From Acidithiobacillus sp. (GTDB lineage Bacteria > Pseudomonadota > Gammaproteobacteria > Acidithiobacillales > Acidithiobacillaceae): 19,091 nt of DNA. The stretch lies in the NCBI GenBank assembly GCA_028065135.1, contig JAPTWR010000140.1, positions 1 to 19,091 of the forward strand, written 5' to 3'. The notes under the pieces are model-generated. The model had not been told where the DNA came from, did not search any database, and saw only the letters and a list, made by a program, of their open reading frames with translations. The position numbers and the translations under genes are program-made. Shown one piece after another: positions 1 to 7,584 of the stretch. How positions within the stretch are numbered: the stretch's first letter is position 1; each line of letters begins with the position of its first letter.

Positions 1-117
1 GAGACGTTGGCCACAGAAGGCGCGGTCATCGTCACCTGTGAATACTGCCATGAGGTCTATCGTTTTGCGGATACGGATATCGCATTGCTGTTTGCGGCGG
101 GCAAACCGCTGCACTAG
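1..117 (+). CDS. hslO: Hsp33 redox-regulated chaperone, C-terminal fragment (5' truncated by window)
   Basis: The open frame runs in from the window edge and ends at TAG 115-117; 38 codons are visible. They read as the zinc-binding C-terminus of Hsp33: a TCEYC segment (the CxxC half of the family's four-cysteine redox switch), then EVYRF and a DIALLF tail typical of the family. Hsp33 is a cytoplasmic holdase activated by oxidative unfolding; zinc binds the reduced cysteines. The first CxC pair lies outside the window. The stop codon sits inside the left att repeat, so insertion keeps the hslO coding sequence intact. The assignment rests on a short fragment, but the motif and spacing are characteristic. 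Confidence 0.85.
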   Translation, partial: ETLATEGAVIVTCEYCHEVYRFADTDIALLFAAGKPLH

Positions 118-126
118 CGGTTTGTG
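104..126 (+). repeat. attL core repeat
   Basis: This 23-bp sequence is identical to 18966-18988 and differs from it in the flanking base on both sides. It is nearly all inverted repeat: arms AACCGCT (104-110) and AGCGGTT (116-122) surround GCACT. The chromosomal side extends the arms to CAAACCGCT/AGCGGTTTG (102-124). Inverted arms around a 5-8 bp spacer are typical of a tyrosine-integrase core site. The hslO TAG stop (115-117) lies inside. Confidence 0.88.
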
Positions 127-243
127 CCCCAAAAACCCCCATTACGCATCAACGCCTTACACGAAGATCAATATAGAATACAAGAAGTTACAGGACAATT
201 TCAGTATTACCATTCCCTGATGTTCCCCCTTATTCCCGTTTTC

Positions 244-262
244 AGTATGGCGCCAGGGTGGC
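244..262 (+). repeat. Left arm-type site (AGTATGGCGCCAGGGTGGC)
   Basis: This 19-bp sequence recurs at 18868-18886 with one change (C to T), in the same orientation, so each end of the element carries one. It lies 118 bp inside the left core. Paired sites inside both ends are what an integrase arm-binding domain or an excisionase would bind. Function is inferred from position. Confidence 0.6.
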
Positions 263-396
263 GCGGAAATGCGCCCCGACCGCCGAGAGGCCTAAAATAA
301 TTTTACGCCTTTATTCTCAACGTTCCCGCCTATTTTAACGCTATTGTATACAACATGGCGTTAGTTCATCTCCTTGATCTGGAAGTGAAAAAGTGC

Positions 397-424
397 TTGC
401 ACTCTGGGTCCGGTGTGTTATGCT
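397..424 (+). promoter_or_regulatory. Predicted sigma-70 promoter of the 538-5368 operon
   Basis: A -35 TTGCAC (397-402) and -10 TATGCT (419-424) are separated by 16 bp. The -35 is part of a short inverted repeat, AGTGC-TT-GCACT (392-403). Transcription would start near 431. The first coding start is at 538, leaving a leader of about 107 nt. Confidence 0.55.
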
Positions 425-430
425 GAACGT

Positions 431-446
431 GTCGCAGATATGCGAC
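431..446 (+). promoter_or_regulatory. Operator-like palindrome at the predicted start site
   Basis: GTCGCA (431-436) and TGCGAC (441-446) form a perfect 6-bp-arm inverted repeat with a 4-bp spacer, placed at about +1 to +16 of the predicted promoter. This suits a repressor, for example autoregulation by the AlpA-like product. A second hairpin follows in the leader (GGGCGC 474-479 with GCGCCC 485-490). Confidence 0.4.
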
Positions 447-537
447 GCACACAACCTCCCTTTTTCCGTGCTCGGGCGCGCCATGCGCCCTTGGTTAAAG
501 AAGAAGGGGCATCGCTCACCATATTAAGGAGGTTGAC

Positions 538-1050
538 ATGGCACTTCACAAAGCATCTGAACGCAGCACCCGCGCTCTTCAGAAAGAGTTTGATAAACAA
601 TACTTTTACAGCGACGGCTATCTGGTCGAACGCACCCGCTCCATGCGCACCAAATCCCGCGCAACCCCAACCCAGCCGCAAAGAAGCGCACCGCACCCGC
701 GCAGACAGGCAGGTGTTCGTAGCTCAGCAGCGTCTGGCGATGGAAACAACAACGAACCCGAACCTGAGCCTGAGCGACCGCATCAGCGACTTCTCGATCA
801 AGCTGACCTGGCTGACATTCTCAGCATCAGTAAAAAAACCCTCCAGAACAAACTTTCTGTAACCCCGCATCTTCTCCCCAAAGCGATCCAGATTCCCGGT
901 GCCCGTGGCCCCCGTTGGACCGCCGAAGCCGTTAAGGCTTGGCTCTCTGACCGCCCCGCGTACACCACCCAACCCGCACCAGTTGCGCCGAAGCGCACCG
1001 TAGGCCGCCCCAGACTTGCCGTTGCCGCTGGCAAAGGGGGTGCGTCATGA
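538..1050 (+). CDS. AlpA/MerR-like helix-turn-helix DNA-binding protein (possible excisionase or regulator)
   Basis: A 170-residue protein. The start is set by a perfect AAGGAGG (526-532) five bases before ATG 538. Residues about 85-138 look like an AlpA-type winged HTH: LLDQADLADIL, then SISKKTLQNKL, then GARGPRWTAEAVKAWL. Such domains occur in excisionases and in small regulators of integrated elements. Near the C-terminus KRTVGRPRL (about 152-160) resembles an AT-hook-like GRPR motif. Residues about 48-82 are proline/glutamate-rich and of odd composition; in the same stretch the +1 frame (about 676-790) looks more protein-like, so a pair of frameshifts or a second product is possible. It is first in an operon and overlaps the next gene by ATGA. 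A role in excision is inferred only from fold and position. Confidence 0.75.
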   Translation: MALHKASERSTRALQKEFDKQYFYSDGYLVERTRSMRTKSRATPTQPQRSAPHPRRQAGVRSSAASGDGNNNEPEPEPERPHQRLLDQADLADILSISKKTLQNKLSVTPHLLPKAIQIPGARGPRWTAEAVKAWLSDRPAYTTQPAPVAPKRTVGRPRLAVAAGKGGAS

Positions 1051-1889
1051 GCATGATGACCCGCACCGAGGATCGGGCAAGGCTTCGCGTACTCGAAGCG
1101 TCGCTGAGCGCGATCGTCGCGGAGACCATGACCGGCTTTGACCATAACGACCAGTCCAGTTACACCGGATTTGATCCCCAGGCGCAGCGTGATGCCGACT
1201 ATGCAGCCGCCGAATCTGCTGATGAGCACGATCCGGCATTGCGTGAATGGTGCATTGGCGCACCGCTGAAAAACCAGCGCGGCAGCGCGGATCTGGCTGT
1301 CCTTTTCTTACGTGAACATGACCCACTCTTTACCTCTGACGATGCCGTATATCTGACTGAGAATCAGGAATGGAACAGCCGTGACCGTATCCTTGTTGAC
1401 GTGCCCAGCGATGGCCGTCGGCGCGGCGGCACGCACGGACTTCCCCCTGAATTGCGGCGCACAAGAAGCGCAAAAGTCATTAATACCCAGCTACTTAGAT
1501 GGGATGCGACGCGGCAAGAGCGTGAGGAAGCGGAAGGCTTTTACCACACCGTGAATGCAAAAATTGCCCGAGGCGCAGCGTATGTCCGGTATATGTACAT
1601 GGGCAAGCATGGCGATGTTCTGGCGCTGTTGCTCAAGGGCAAATCGACCCTTGAGATAGCGCAAACGCTGGGCAAAACGACACGCCGGGTACGCCAAATC
1701 GTCAATGGCCACGCGCAACGAGGGTTGCCTGGGCTTCGTCAATTCATTGATGAACTGCTCTCCAATGGGGTACCTGCTGACTTCCAAAGAACGGATCCGG
1801 TGGCCGTTGTCCATTCTTCACCGAAGGCAGAAACGGCGGGCCAACAACTGGCTTTGGATTTGGTGATTGAGACGGAGGTGGCAGCATGA
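1047..1889 (+). CDS. Hypothetical protein with a C-terminal HTH
   Basis: A 280-residue protein whose ATG overlaps the previous stop (ATGA) and whose own stop overlaps the primase-helicase start the same way, so the three are probably translated together. I do not recognise the family. Residues about 190-223 (VLALLLKGKSTLEIAQTLGKTTRRVRQIVNGHA) read as a LuxR- or sigma-region-4-like HTH, suggesting DNA binding. The first about 60 residues are polar and acidic; residues 120-145 are basic (DGRRRGGTHGLPPELRRTR). No membrane segment or catalytic motif is visible. The position directly before a primase-helicase suggests an initiator or regulator for replication of the element, but this is inference only. 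Confidence 0.75.
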   Translation: MSMMTRTEDRARLRVLEASLSAIVAETMTGFDHNDQSSYTGFDPQAQRDADYAAAESADEHDPALREWCIGAPLKNQRGSADLAVLFLREHDPLFTSDDAVYLTENQEWNSRDRILVDVPSDGRRRGGTHGLPPELRRTRSAKVINTQLLRWDATRQEREEAEGFYHTVNAKIARGAAYVRYMYMGKHGDVLALLLKGKSTLEIAQTLGKTTRRVRQIVNGHAQRGLPGLRQFIDELLSNGVPADFQRTDPVAVVHSSPKAETAGQQLALDLVIETEVAA

Positions 1890-4800
1890 GCCTCCAGACT
1901 TCACACACCAACACCAACACCCCGGCAAGCGTCTTAGCTGGGGCAGGCATTGGCTTCCGGAGCGGCCGCTGGCTTCGGCTCAAAGGCCACGATCTGGATG
2001 CCATCAGCGTCAACTCAGTGTCCGGGGCATTTAAAGACCACAGAAGCGGTGAATCAGGATCCTTTCGCATACTTTGTGACAGGCTTGGCATTGACGACGG
2101 TGGAATCCGCGTCGATGCTGCGGCCGTCGCCAGCGCAAAAACTCAGCAGGAAAAGGATGATCTAAAGTCCATCCAGCACGCAAAAACCGCCTGGTCGCGG
2201 GGCATTCCGTGCGTTAAGCCTAAACGGCCCAGCGGATGGGCACAGGCGGCATGGGATGCTGATCAAGCTCAGTATTCTGATTGCCGGGAAGCAGTGTATG
2301 ACTATTTGATGAGTCGCGGCCTGGACCCCTTGCCGCTCATGCCCATGATCAAGATCATCACCACCTTGACCAACAAGGGGCAGGATGCAGAAATGGCCGC
2401 CCAGGGTGCAGACTTCTATTTCATGCTCCCCATGTATCAGATCGGCAGGGCAGAAATCGCAGAAAATCTGTGCGGTATCCAAAGGACTTATCTAAAATTT
2501 TCCGAAGACAAGTACCAGTCTGCTCAAAAAGTAGGTAGGGCCATGTTGGGCAAAAAAGGCGTAACTTCGATTGCGCCTATCGGCAATCCTGTCATCCTGC
2601 CGGAATCTGGCCCGGTTATCGGATCCGGCGAAGGCTTCGAGACCGTGGCGAGCTTTGTGCAGAACATGCGGCGCCCGGGCGTGGTGACGTGGGACTGGTC
2701 TGGACTGAAAGCCTGGAGCGAGGCCATCGTGCCCGGACTAGAATCGCCGACGGTTGCCTTCCTTGTTGATCACGACAAATCAGAAACCGGCCAGCGCGAA
2801 TCTGCCGCTGGAGTTCGCCGGATCATGGCACATGAGCATGGCAAGGCTGTCTATCTTTTGCCTCCTGAAACGATCCAGCCGGACAGCAAGGGTAACCGAG
2901 ATTGGAACGACTTGTTGCGTCAATCGCCCGATCAGTTTGCTGCCGAGATTATCCATGCATGGCACAAATCGGATGAAAATCTGGCGCTTGCTCCTGTCTG
3001 TCCTGATGCCCCGACATTACAGAAGGGCCCCCGCGATGCCGAGGTTGCCCAGGCCATCGCCGAAGCCGTTGAGCGCTATATCGCTTATTTGGCAGCGGAA
3101 AAGGCGGCAAAAGAATATCTTCCGTCATACATGCGTCACGTCGAAGAACTGCAGGCTTGGAAGGACGTTCCCAAGGAAAAAAAGCTGAAGCGGCCCAAAT
3201 TGCCGCCTTTGCTCATTAAAGTGACCACTGGCGTAGGTAAAAGCCACCTGATACGCGAGCTTATCAAGCATGAGTCTTTCAAAGACGTTCCCATGTTGAT
3301 CCTTACGCGGACCCATGAGTTGGCGGAAGACTATTCGGTCGCGGGGGCTTTTCAGTACCACGGTCGCGCCGAACCTTTTCTTGAGCCTGTCAACGGGTTG
3401 GAGTACACAGAACAGGACATGAAAGAGAATGGCGATAAATTCCATGATAACACCTGTTTCAAATACCCTGTTGTAAGGATTGTCAGTGAAAACAACCATG
3501 TACCTGCCCTGACTGCATGCAGATCATGTGAGCATGGCCGGAAGTACATGCTGGAGAACTACGATGAAGCCAGTCAGCCATTTGCTGATGCAAAATCATG
3601 GTTTTCTGGAAACGGTTTCACCGATGAAGCCGTCGATCAGGTCCCGGCCTGTTTGTGGCTGGGTCATCAAAAAAAGGCGGCGGAGATGCGCGTCGTTGTC
3701 GCTCCGAATGCCTCATACAGCGAAACGCTGGCTACCTGGACGCGCGATGATGGAGAAAAAATTCCCAGGTTGGTCATCGTTGATGAAATCCCGGACTTGA
3801 CGAAATCCATCGGAGCGAGCAGTGCTGATTTGGGGGTACATGCGCGGAAGTGTCTTGACCTTATGGAGTTTTTCTCTGGAAAGATTAGCAATCTGCGTGC
3901 ATCGCGCACGGAAGCACCAGGCTTGATTGAAGACCTGAACGGCATTCTGGATGACCTGAAGGCCGGGCACGGTTTAATGCGCGGCCTGGCAAAAGCCATG
4001 GGCGACAGCGTTGGAGCAAAGGGGCTGCAGCGGTTGCCCGATGACCTGGTTAAGCAGATTAAAGCCCTGGACATCAATTGGCTCCCGGGAGCCACTGCGC
4101 GATGGGAAAAAGCTGAGATCAGATATGGTCATGAAGCTTTCGTGCCTTTGAGAATCGCGAAAGCCATTGTTCAGTCCGTATCGACCGGAACTGCAGTTAT
4201 CGAGGCAGGGAAACTCCATGTGCAGGAAATCACAACGCTTGGCGACCGCATAAAAAAAGGCACTCCATCCATACTGCTTGATGCTACCCCAAGCCAAGCC
4301 ATTGAATTTATGGTGAACAAGCGGGGCGGGCAGATTGTGGACGCAATCGCAAAGCAGCACGTGAAGATTGTCCACTATAACCAGTATTTGCATGGCCGCT
4401 CATGGAAGAACAAAGAGCACCAACAGCAAGAATTGGCAGCCTTGGTGAACCTGAAAGACCAGATGACCGAAGAAACCGGCGCGTCGCCTGTGGTGCTGAC
4501 GTATATGCCGCATTGTGAGCTTGCTGAGAAGTCAGATGACGGGGATTGGGGATATTTTGGCCGGGACGATATCGGGCAGGATAGCTGGAAATCCAGAGAT
4601 ATGCTGATTTTTGGTGGTCCCTTGTTTTCGCCTGTCACGCAAGCCCTGAGCTATAACTCCGAGCTTATGCTGAAGCGTCTGGCTGGTGATAAGACCGCGC
4701 CGGATTGGAGCACGGAAATTGAGCGCGGGGCTGGGGTTACCGTTGGAAACAAGGTCATCACGGCCAAGGCCCCGTTGCCCGCTGATCCTGCACTCCGTGA

Positions 4801-5368
4801 ATGGGTGCTCCATGACTACGGCCGCAGAATGGCGCAAGGCATCGGTCGGGCAAGAGCGGTCTGGGCCTCGGAAGATAAGCCGATCAACATATGGATTGCA
4901 GGAGGGTTGCCGTTGGCGGGCTTGGCCGCGCATGGGCTGGAAGTCAGCGAATACAGGGAGGAAAAACAGAACATGAATGATGAAAGCCAGCAACGCACCG
5001 AAGAAAAGGTGCAGGCCGCAATGGCGACCCGCCAGGCCGCAGACCAGGACACGGGATACAGGGGGGTCCAAAAAGAGCTTGAGCGCATGGGCCTGCCCGG
5101 ATGCCGGTATGATGCATGGAAGCGCGTGCAAACTGTCTACGGCCTCGATAATGATACATACAAGGGCGTAGACGCTTTGCTCAAGGCACTCCAAAGCATC
5201 GCGGATGCAGCTCGGATATGTGGTTGTGACCTGTCTGACATTGCCCGTGACAGGATTGCCGCTGGGGATTCGCTGCCGGAAGTGCATCGCCTGGCCGCTC
5301 AGTTGGTTCTTGAGGCCAGCACGGAGTACGCGGGTGACTGGCCAAACCCGGAGAATGCACCTTCGTAG
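1886..5368 (+). CDS. TOPRIM primase fused to an SF2-like helicase
   Basis: A 1160-residue cytoplasmic protein combining two activities. The N-terminus (about 22-70; SGRWLRL, then GAFKDHRSGESGSF) resembles the start of plasmid and phage primases. Residues about 243-345 form a TOPRIM domain: GSGEGFETVASF with Glu249, LVDHDKSE with Asp295 and Asp297, then KGNRDWNDLL. The second half is helicase-like: Walker A TTGVGKS (447-453), LVIVDEIPD with Asp633-Glu634, and QGIGRAR (984-990), matching SF2 motif VI. Four cysteines (524, 545, 548, 589) lie between motifs I and II, where XPD/DinG helicases hold a 4Fe-4S cluster. The C-terminus from about 1030 is charged and helical. It is last in its operon. 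The likely role is priming and unwinding transferred or excised DNA; relationship to a named family is not certain. Confidence 0.82.
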   Translation: MSLQTSHTNTNTPASVLAGAGIGFRSGRWLRLKGHDLDAISVNSVSGAFKDHRSGESGSFRILCDRLGIDDGGIRVDAAAVASAKTQQEKDDLKSIQHAKTAWSRGIPCVKPKRPSGWAQAAWDADQAQYSDCREAVYDYLMSRGLDPLPLMPMIKIITTLTNKGQDAEMAAQGADFYFMLPMYQIGRAEIAENLCGIQRTYLKFSEDKYQSAQKVGRAMLGKKGVTSIAPIGNPVILPESGPVIGSGEGFETVASFVQNMRRPGVVTWDWSGLKAWSEAIVPGLESPTVAFLVDHDKSETGQRESAAGVRRIMAHEHGKAVYLLPPETIQPDSKGNRDWNDLLRQSPDQFAAEIIHAWHKSDENLALAPVCPDAPTLQKGPRDAEVAQAIAEAVERYIAYLAAEKAAKEYLPSYMRHVEELQAWKDVPKEKKLKRPKLPPLLIKVTTGVGKSHLIRELIKHESFKDVPMLILTRTHELAEDYSVAGAFQYHGRAEPFLEPVNGLEYTEQDMKENGDKFHDNTCFKYPVVRIVSENNHVPALTACRSCEHGRKYMLENYDEASQPFADAKSWFSGNGFTDEAVDQVPACLWLGHQKKAAEMRVVVAPNASYSETLATWTRDDGEKIPRLVIVDEIPDLTKSIGASSADLGVHARKCLDLMEFFSGKISNLRASRTEAPGLIEDLNGILDDLKAGHGLMRGLAKAMGDSVGAKGLQRLPDDLVKQIKALDINWLPGATARWEKAEIRYGHEAFVPLRIAKAIVQSVSTGTAVIEAGKLHVQEITTLGDRIKKGTPSILLDATPSQAIEFMVNKRGGQIVDAIAKQHVKIVHYNQYLHGRSWKNKEHQQQELAALVNLKDQMTEETGASPVVLTYMPHCELAEKSDDGDWGYFGRDDIGQDSWKSRDMLIFGGPLFSPVTQALSYNSELMLKRLAGDKTAPDWSTEIERGAGVTVGNKVITAKAPLPADPALREWVLHDYGRRMAQGIGRARAVWASEDKPINIWIAGGLPLAGLAAHGLEVSEYREEKQNMNDESQQRTEEKVQAAMATRQAADQDTGYRGVQKELERMGLPGCRYDAWKRVQTVYGLDNDTYKGVDALLKALQSIADAARICGCDLSDIARDRIAAGDSLPEVHRLAAQLVLEASTEYAGDWPNPENAPS

Positions 5369-5414
5369 CCAACAAACCGCCTTCCACACAAACTCCACCG
5401 CCTTGTGGACGGCT

Positions 5415-5510
5415 CCCTTCTCCGAAGGGACCAGCCGGTACACGTTCCGGCTTGCCGACCACAACCTGACCGGCCACACGACCCCTTGTCTGGGGTCTTT
5501 GTTGGTCAGG
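5415..5510. terminator. Hairpin cluster between convergent operons (probable bidirectional terminator)
   Basis: The gap 5369-5629 has no supported gene. It holds CCCTTC/GAAGGG (5415-5429), AGCCGG/CCGGCT (5433-5452) and a nested hairpin: CCTGACC (5465-5471) pairs with GGTCAGG (5504-5510), enclosing GACCCC (5480-5485) and GGGGTC (5492-5497), followed by TTTG. CCAACAAA (5369-5376) is also complementary to TTTGTTGG (5498-5505). The primase-helicase ends at 5368 and the minus-strand operon at 5630, so termination from both sides is the simplest reading. T-tracts are short; a single-strand initiation site is an alternative. Confidence 0.45.
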
Positions 5511-5629
5511 CAAAGGCCGTGGATTTTGCCGCATGCGCGGCCCTTCGGGTGGATAAGGCTCTTTCCGTGCCCGCGACGCATAAAAACCCGCGCACGGCGG
5601 GCAACATGGGACACGGGTGCAATCGGTGC

Positions 5630-6313
5630 TCAAAAATGCAGATGCATGCCCAAAGCTATACCCAGGATCAGAGCCGCAAATAGTGCAAACATCATAAACG
5701 CAATGTTCAACGTGCGTTCGGTCTTTATGGCTTCGCGCACCCGGTCATCCAGCGCATCGCTTCCCGACTGGACCCATTGCGCGATCACGGCATCTTTCCG
5801 CGCGATAATCGTCTTATCCACCTTCTGGTCAAAATCCTTCAGGGCCGTTTGCACATTCGCAACCGCGGCATCCGTTGCATGCTGAACACCAAGCCCGATG
5901 GCCTGGGCGAATTCGCCCAGGTTCGACGTTAGTGCGGCCCGCACCTGCCCGGACACGTCCGCACCGCCGGCGACCACCGCCTTTTGAATGCTGGCCGGAA
6001 TCTTGGCCACATCATCATGCACCAGCCGTGCGGCATCTCTTGCCTCCGCCGCCGCCGTCATGGAAACGACTGCAGCTTCAACCATCAGCCATGCCGGATC
6101 CCGCTTATCCACCTGGTGATCCAGCGCGATCCGGAGAACCCGCTCCCGCGCCTCGGGATCCGCAATTGACGCCAACGCCACATGCATGCCGTCCCGCCCC
6201 GTTTCCGGGGCAGACTGCACAGGCTGCGCAACAATCGGCGCTTGCTCATCATCATGAGCGATGGAAGGCTCATCATCGCCCGTCATCGCTTCCAGATTTC
6301 CCAAAATGTCCAT
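5630..6313 (-). CDS. Tail-anchored membrane protein, StbC/TraM-like by position
   Basis: A 227-residue protein. The start chosen is ATG 6313, whose A is the last base of the upstream TGA (TGATG overlap), with GGAGG about 6 bases before; GTG 6316 would add one residue. The first about 45 residues are acidic. Residues about 70-200 are alanine-rich and probably helical. A single hydrophobic segment ends the protein (about 202-227; LNIAFMMFALFAALILGIALGMHLHF), which would leave the bulk in the cytoplasm. It is last in the operon after a ParA-like ATPase. RP4 TraM and R388 StbC occupy comparable positions. Anchoring the ATPase or relaxosome to the membrane is inferred, not shown by homology I can verify. 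Confidence 0.72.
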   Translation of the reverse strand: MDILGNLEAMTGDDEPSIAHDDEQAPIVAQPVQSAPETGRDGMHVALASIADPEARERVLRIALDHQVDKRDPAWLMVEAAVVSMTAAAEARDAARLVHDDVAKIPASIQKAVVAGGADVSGQVRAALTSNLGEFAQAIGLGVQHATDAAVANVQTALKDFDQKVDKTIIARKDAVIAQWVQSGSDALDDRVREAIKTERTLNIAFMMFALFAALILGIALGMHLHF

Positions 6314-7041
6314 CACTCACCTCCTCCGAAAATCGGCGCAATAGCCGCGATGCCTGCTTTATACCAACGAAACACGCTTGACTGGTCAATGATCATCCAA
6401 CCATCAGGCCGACGGTTTTTGTCGATCAAATCGGCGACCCGCCCGCGCGCAGCTTCGAGTTTCGTCAACGCAGACCGGTTGCCCAGAGACGGCACGATCA
6501 GTTCCCCGATCTCCGCCGTTTCACGTTCGGGCCGGTTATACCAGTCGAAAGATTCGACCTTTCCTTTGTACTCCGGATAGGCCACAAACCGCCTGTCCAT
6601 ATCCACAACCGATAACAAACCCTGCGCCATGCTCCGAATAAGCGCATCACTGGCGACCCTGTTTTTCTCAAGCGCGTAAGTCACGATGAGCCGGTACTCC
6701 AGCGCATCAGACAAATCACGAATCATTTCCGCCATGCTGTCCAACGTTTCCCCCGCGCCAGCAGGGAGATTTACAACGACCAAGTCTGCGTTTGACGTTT
6801 CGAGCATTTCCCCGAAAGCGCTTAAAGCATTTTCAGCATCACCCGCCTTATTCAAAGGCAATGCGCCAACAGCAACGTTATCCAACCCCATATATCTCAC
6901 ACCGATATCAGGCTGGGTCGGGTCTGCTTCGATTAACGAAACCGGCCCAAATTGCAGAAGATATTCAACCGCCAGCATAGACAGATAAGACTTTCCCACG
7001 CCGCCCTTGTCGCCGTGACTTACATACAATGTGCGTTTCAT
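6313..7041 (-). CDS. ParA/MinD-family ATPase, StbB/TraL-like
   Basis: A 242-residue P-loop ATPase. The deviant Walker A typical of ParA/MinD is at the start (GDKGGVGKSYLS, Lys12 and Lys17), followed by LIEADPTQPDIG (switch I region, Asp40 and Asp45) and LVVVNLPAGAGE (Walker B-like). There is no separate HTH, so it resembles the short, lone ATPases StbB of R388 and TraL of RP4 rather than a full ParA with partner ParB. The start ATG 7041 follows AAGGAG at 8 bases. It lies between a small basic protein and a membrane protein, in an operon diverging from the relaxase genes, as in R388. Expected role: positioning or stabilising element DNA and supporting transfer. A true partition role is less likely for an integrated element but not excluded. 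Confidence 0.82.
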   Translation of the reverse strand: MKRTLYVSHGDKGGVGKSYLSMLAVEYLLQFGPVSLIEADPTQPDIGVRYMGLDNVAVGALPLNKAGDAENALSAFGEMLETSNADLVVVNLPAGAGETLDSMAEMIRDLSDALEYRLIVTYALEKNRVASDALIRSMAQGLLSVVDMDRRFVAYPEYKGKVESFDWYNRPERETAEIGELIVPSLGNRSALTKLEAARGRVADLIDKNRRPDGWMIIDQSSVFRWYKAGIAAIAPIFGGGE

Positions 7042-7064
7042 AATATTACTCCTTAATAAGTGGA

Positions 7065-7436
7065 TTAACGGTTACGGTTCTTGTCGATACGACAAGCTTC
7101 AAAATCAAACTCCGGTTTTTCTTCACCAGATGGAGAACCCGGCTTTGGAACCTCCCCAACACGCGACACTGGTCGTGCCTGTGCTGGCGCATATGGTGCA
7201 GGTGCATGAGAAGGCACCTTGAGCACCCCTTTTTTGATCCCCTTCCCGACTCGCAAAAAGCATCCCGACACGTCTTTACCACGCCCGGGAAGACCCAGCG
7301 CTTCAGCTATGTCGGGCCAGGTCCGCATTAACTGCCTCGCCTTCAGAATGTCCTCATACCTGGACAGGATGAGCGCCTTAATCGTGTATCGCGGATCCGG
7401 GCCGGATCGGATCAACTCACTGAGCTTGTCCGCCAT
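7065..7436 (-). CDS. Small basic protein, StbA/TraK-like by position
   Basis: A 123-residue protein, first in the minus-strand operon. ATG 7436 is chosen because AAGGAGG lies 6 bases before it; TTG 7442 would extend it by two residues but overlaps the ribosome site. Residues about 28-70 (ILKARQLMRTWPDIAEALGLPGRG, then SGCFLRVGKGIKKG) look like a compact HTH with a basic flank; the rest is proline-rich and polar. It faces an 11-bp repeat array across the divergent region. In R388, StbA binds short direct repeats in the equivalent place and its operon diverges from the trw genes; RP4 TraK binds oriT. Homology is not demonstrable by eye, so the function is by analogy. Confidence 0.7.
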   Translation of the reverse strand: MADKLSELIRSGPDPRYTIKALILSRYEDILKARQLMRTWPDIAEALGLPGRGKDVSGCFLRVGKGIKKGVLKVPSHAPAPYAPAQARPVSRVGEVPKPGSPSGEEKPEFDFEACRIDKNRNR

Positions 7437-7480
7437 CGTCAACCTCCTTTCCTTTCGTCACAGGCCACACAATCGCGGCC

Positions 7481-7506
7481 TCACTTATGTGTGCCAAGCG
7501 GAAACA
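7481..7506 (-). promoter_or_regulatory. Shared motif copy 1 (upstream of the ParA-like operon)
   Basis: On the minus strand the 17-bp core TGTTTCCGCTTGGCACA (7506-7490) is followed by CATAAGT. It matches three plus-strand copies exactly over the core, and copy 2 over 24 bases. Here the core ends 53 bases before the start codon; in the others the distance is 31-34. Confidence 0.7.
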
Positions 7507-7584
7507 TTTTCCGTCGGTTTTCAGCTTTGCCAGCTTGTGCCTCAGCTTTTCGGCATCTTTCCCGCCTTGTCAGCCGGTGCTGTA

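Noticed and set aside
104..126. tRNA gene as integration target
   Set aside because: The left flank translates cleanly as the Hsp33 C-terminus, and no cloverleaf can be formed around either repeat.
413..862. 149-aa plus-strand open frame as a separate gene
   Set aside because: Its start is inside the predicted promoter and has no ribosome site; the frame at 538 has a perfect one. Its protein-like middle is kept as a finding instead.
4532..5614. 360-aa minus-strand open frame
   Set aside because: It lies opposite the primase-helicase, has no ribosome site or recognisable motif, and its composition is that of a shadow frame in GC-rich coding DNA.
6313..7041. ParA of a true plasmid partition system
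   Set aside because: No ParB or HTH-bearing ParA form nearby; short lone ATPase between a small basic protein and a tail-anchored protein fits StbB/TraL better.
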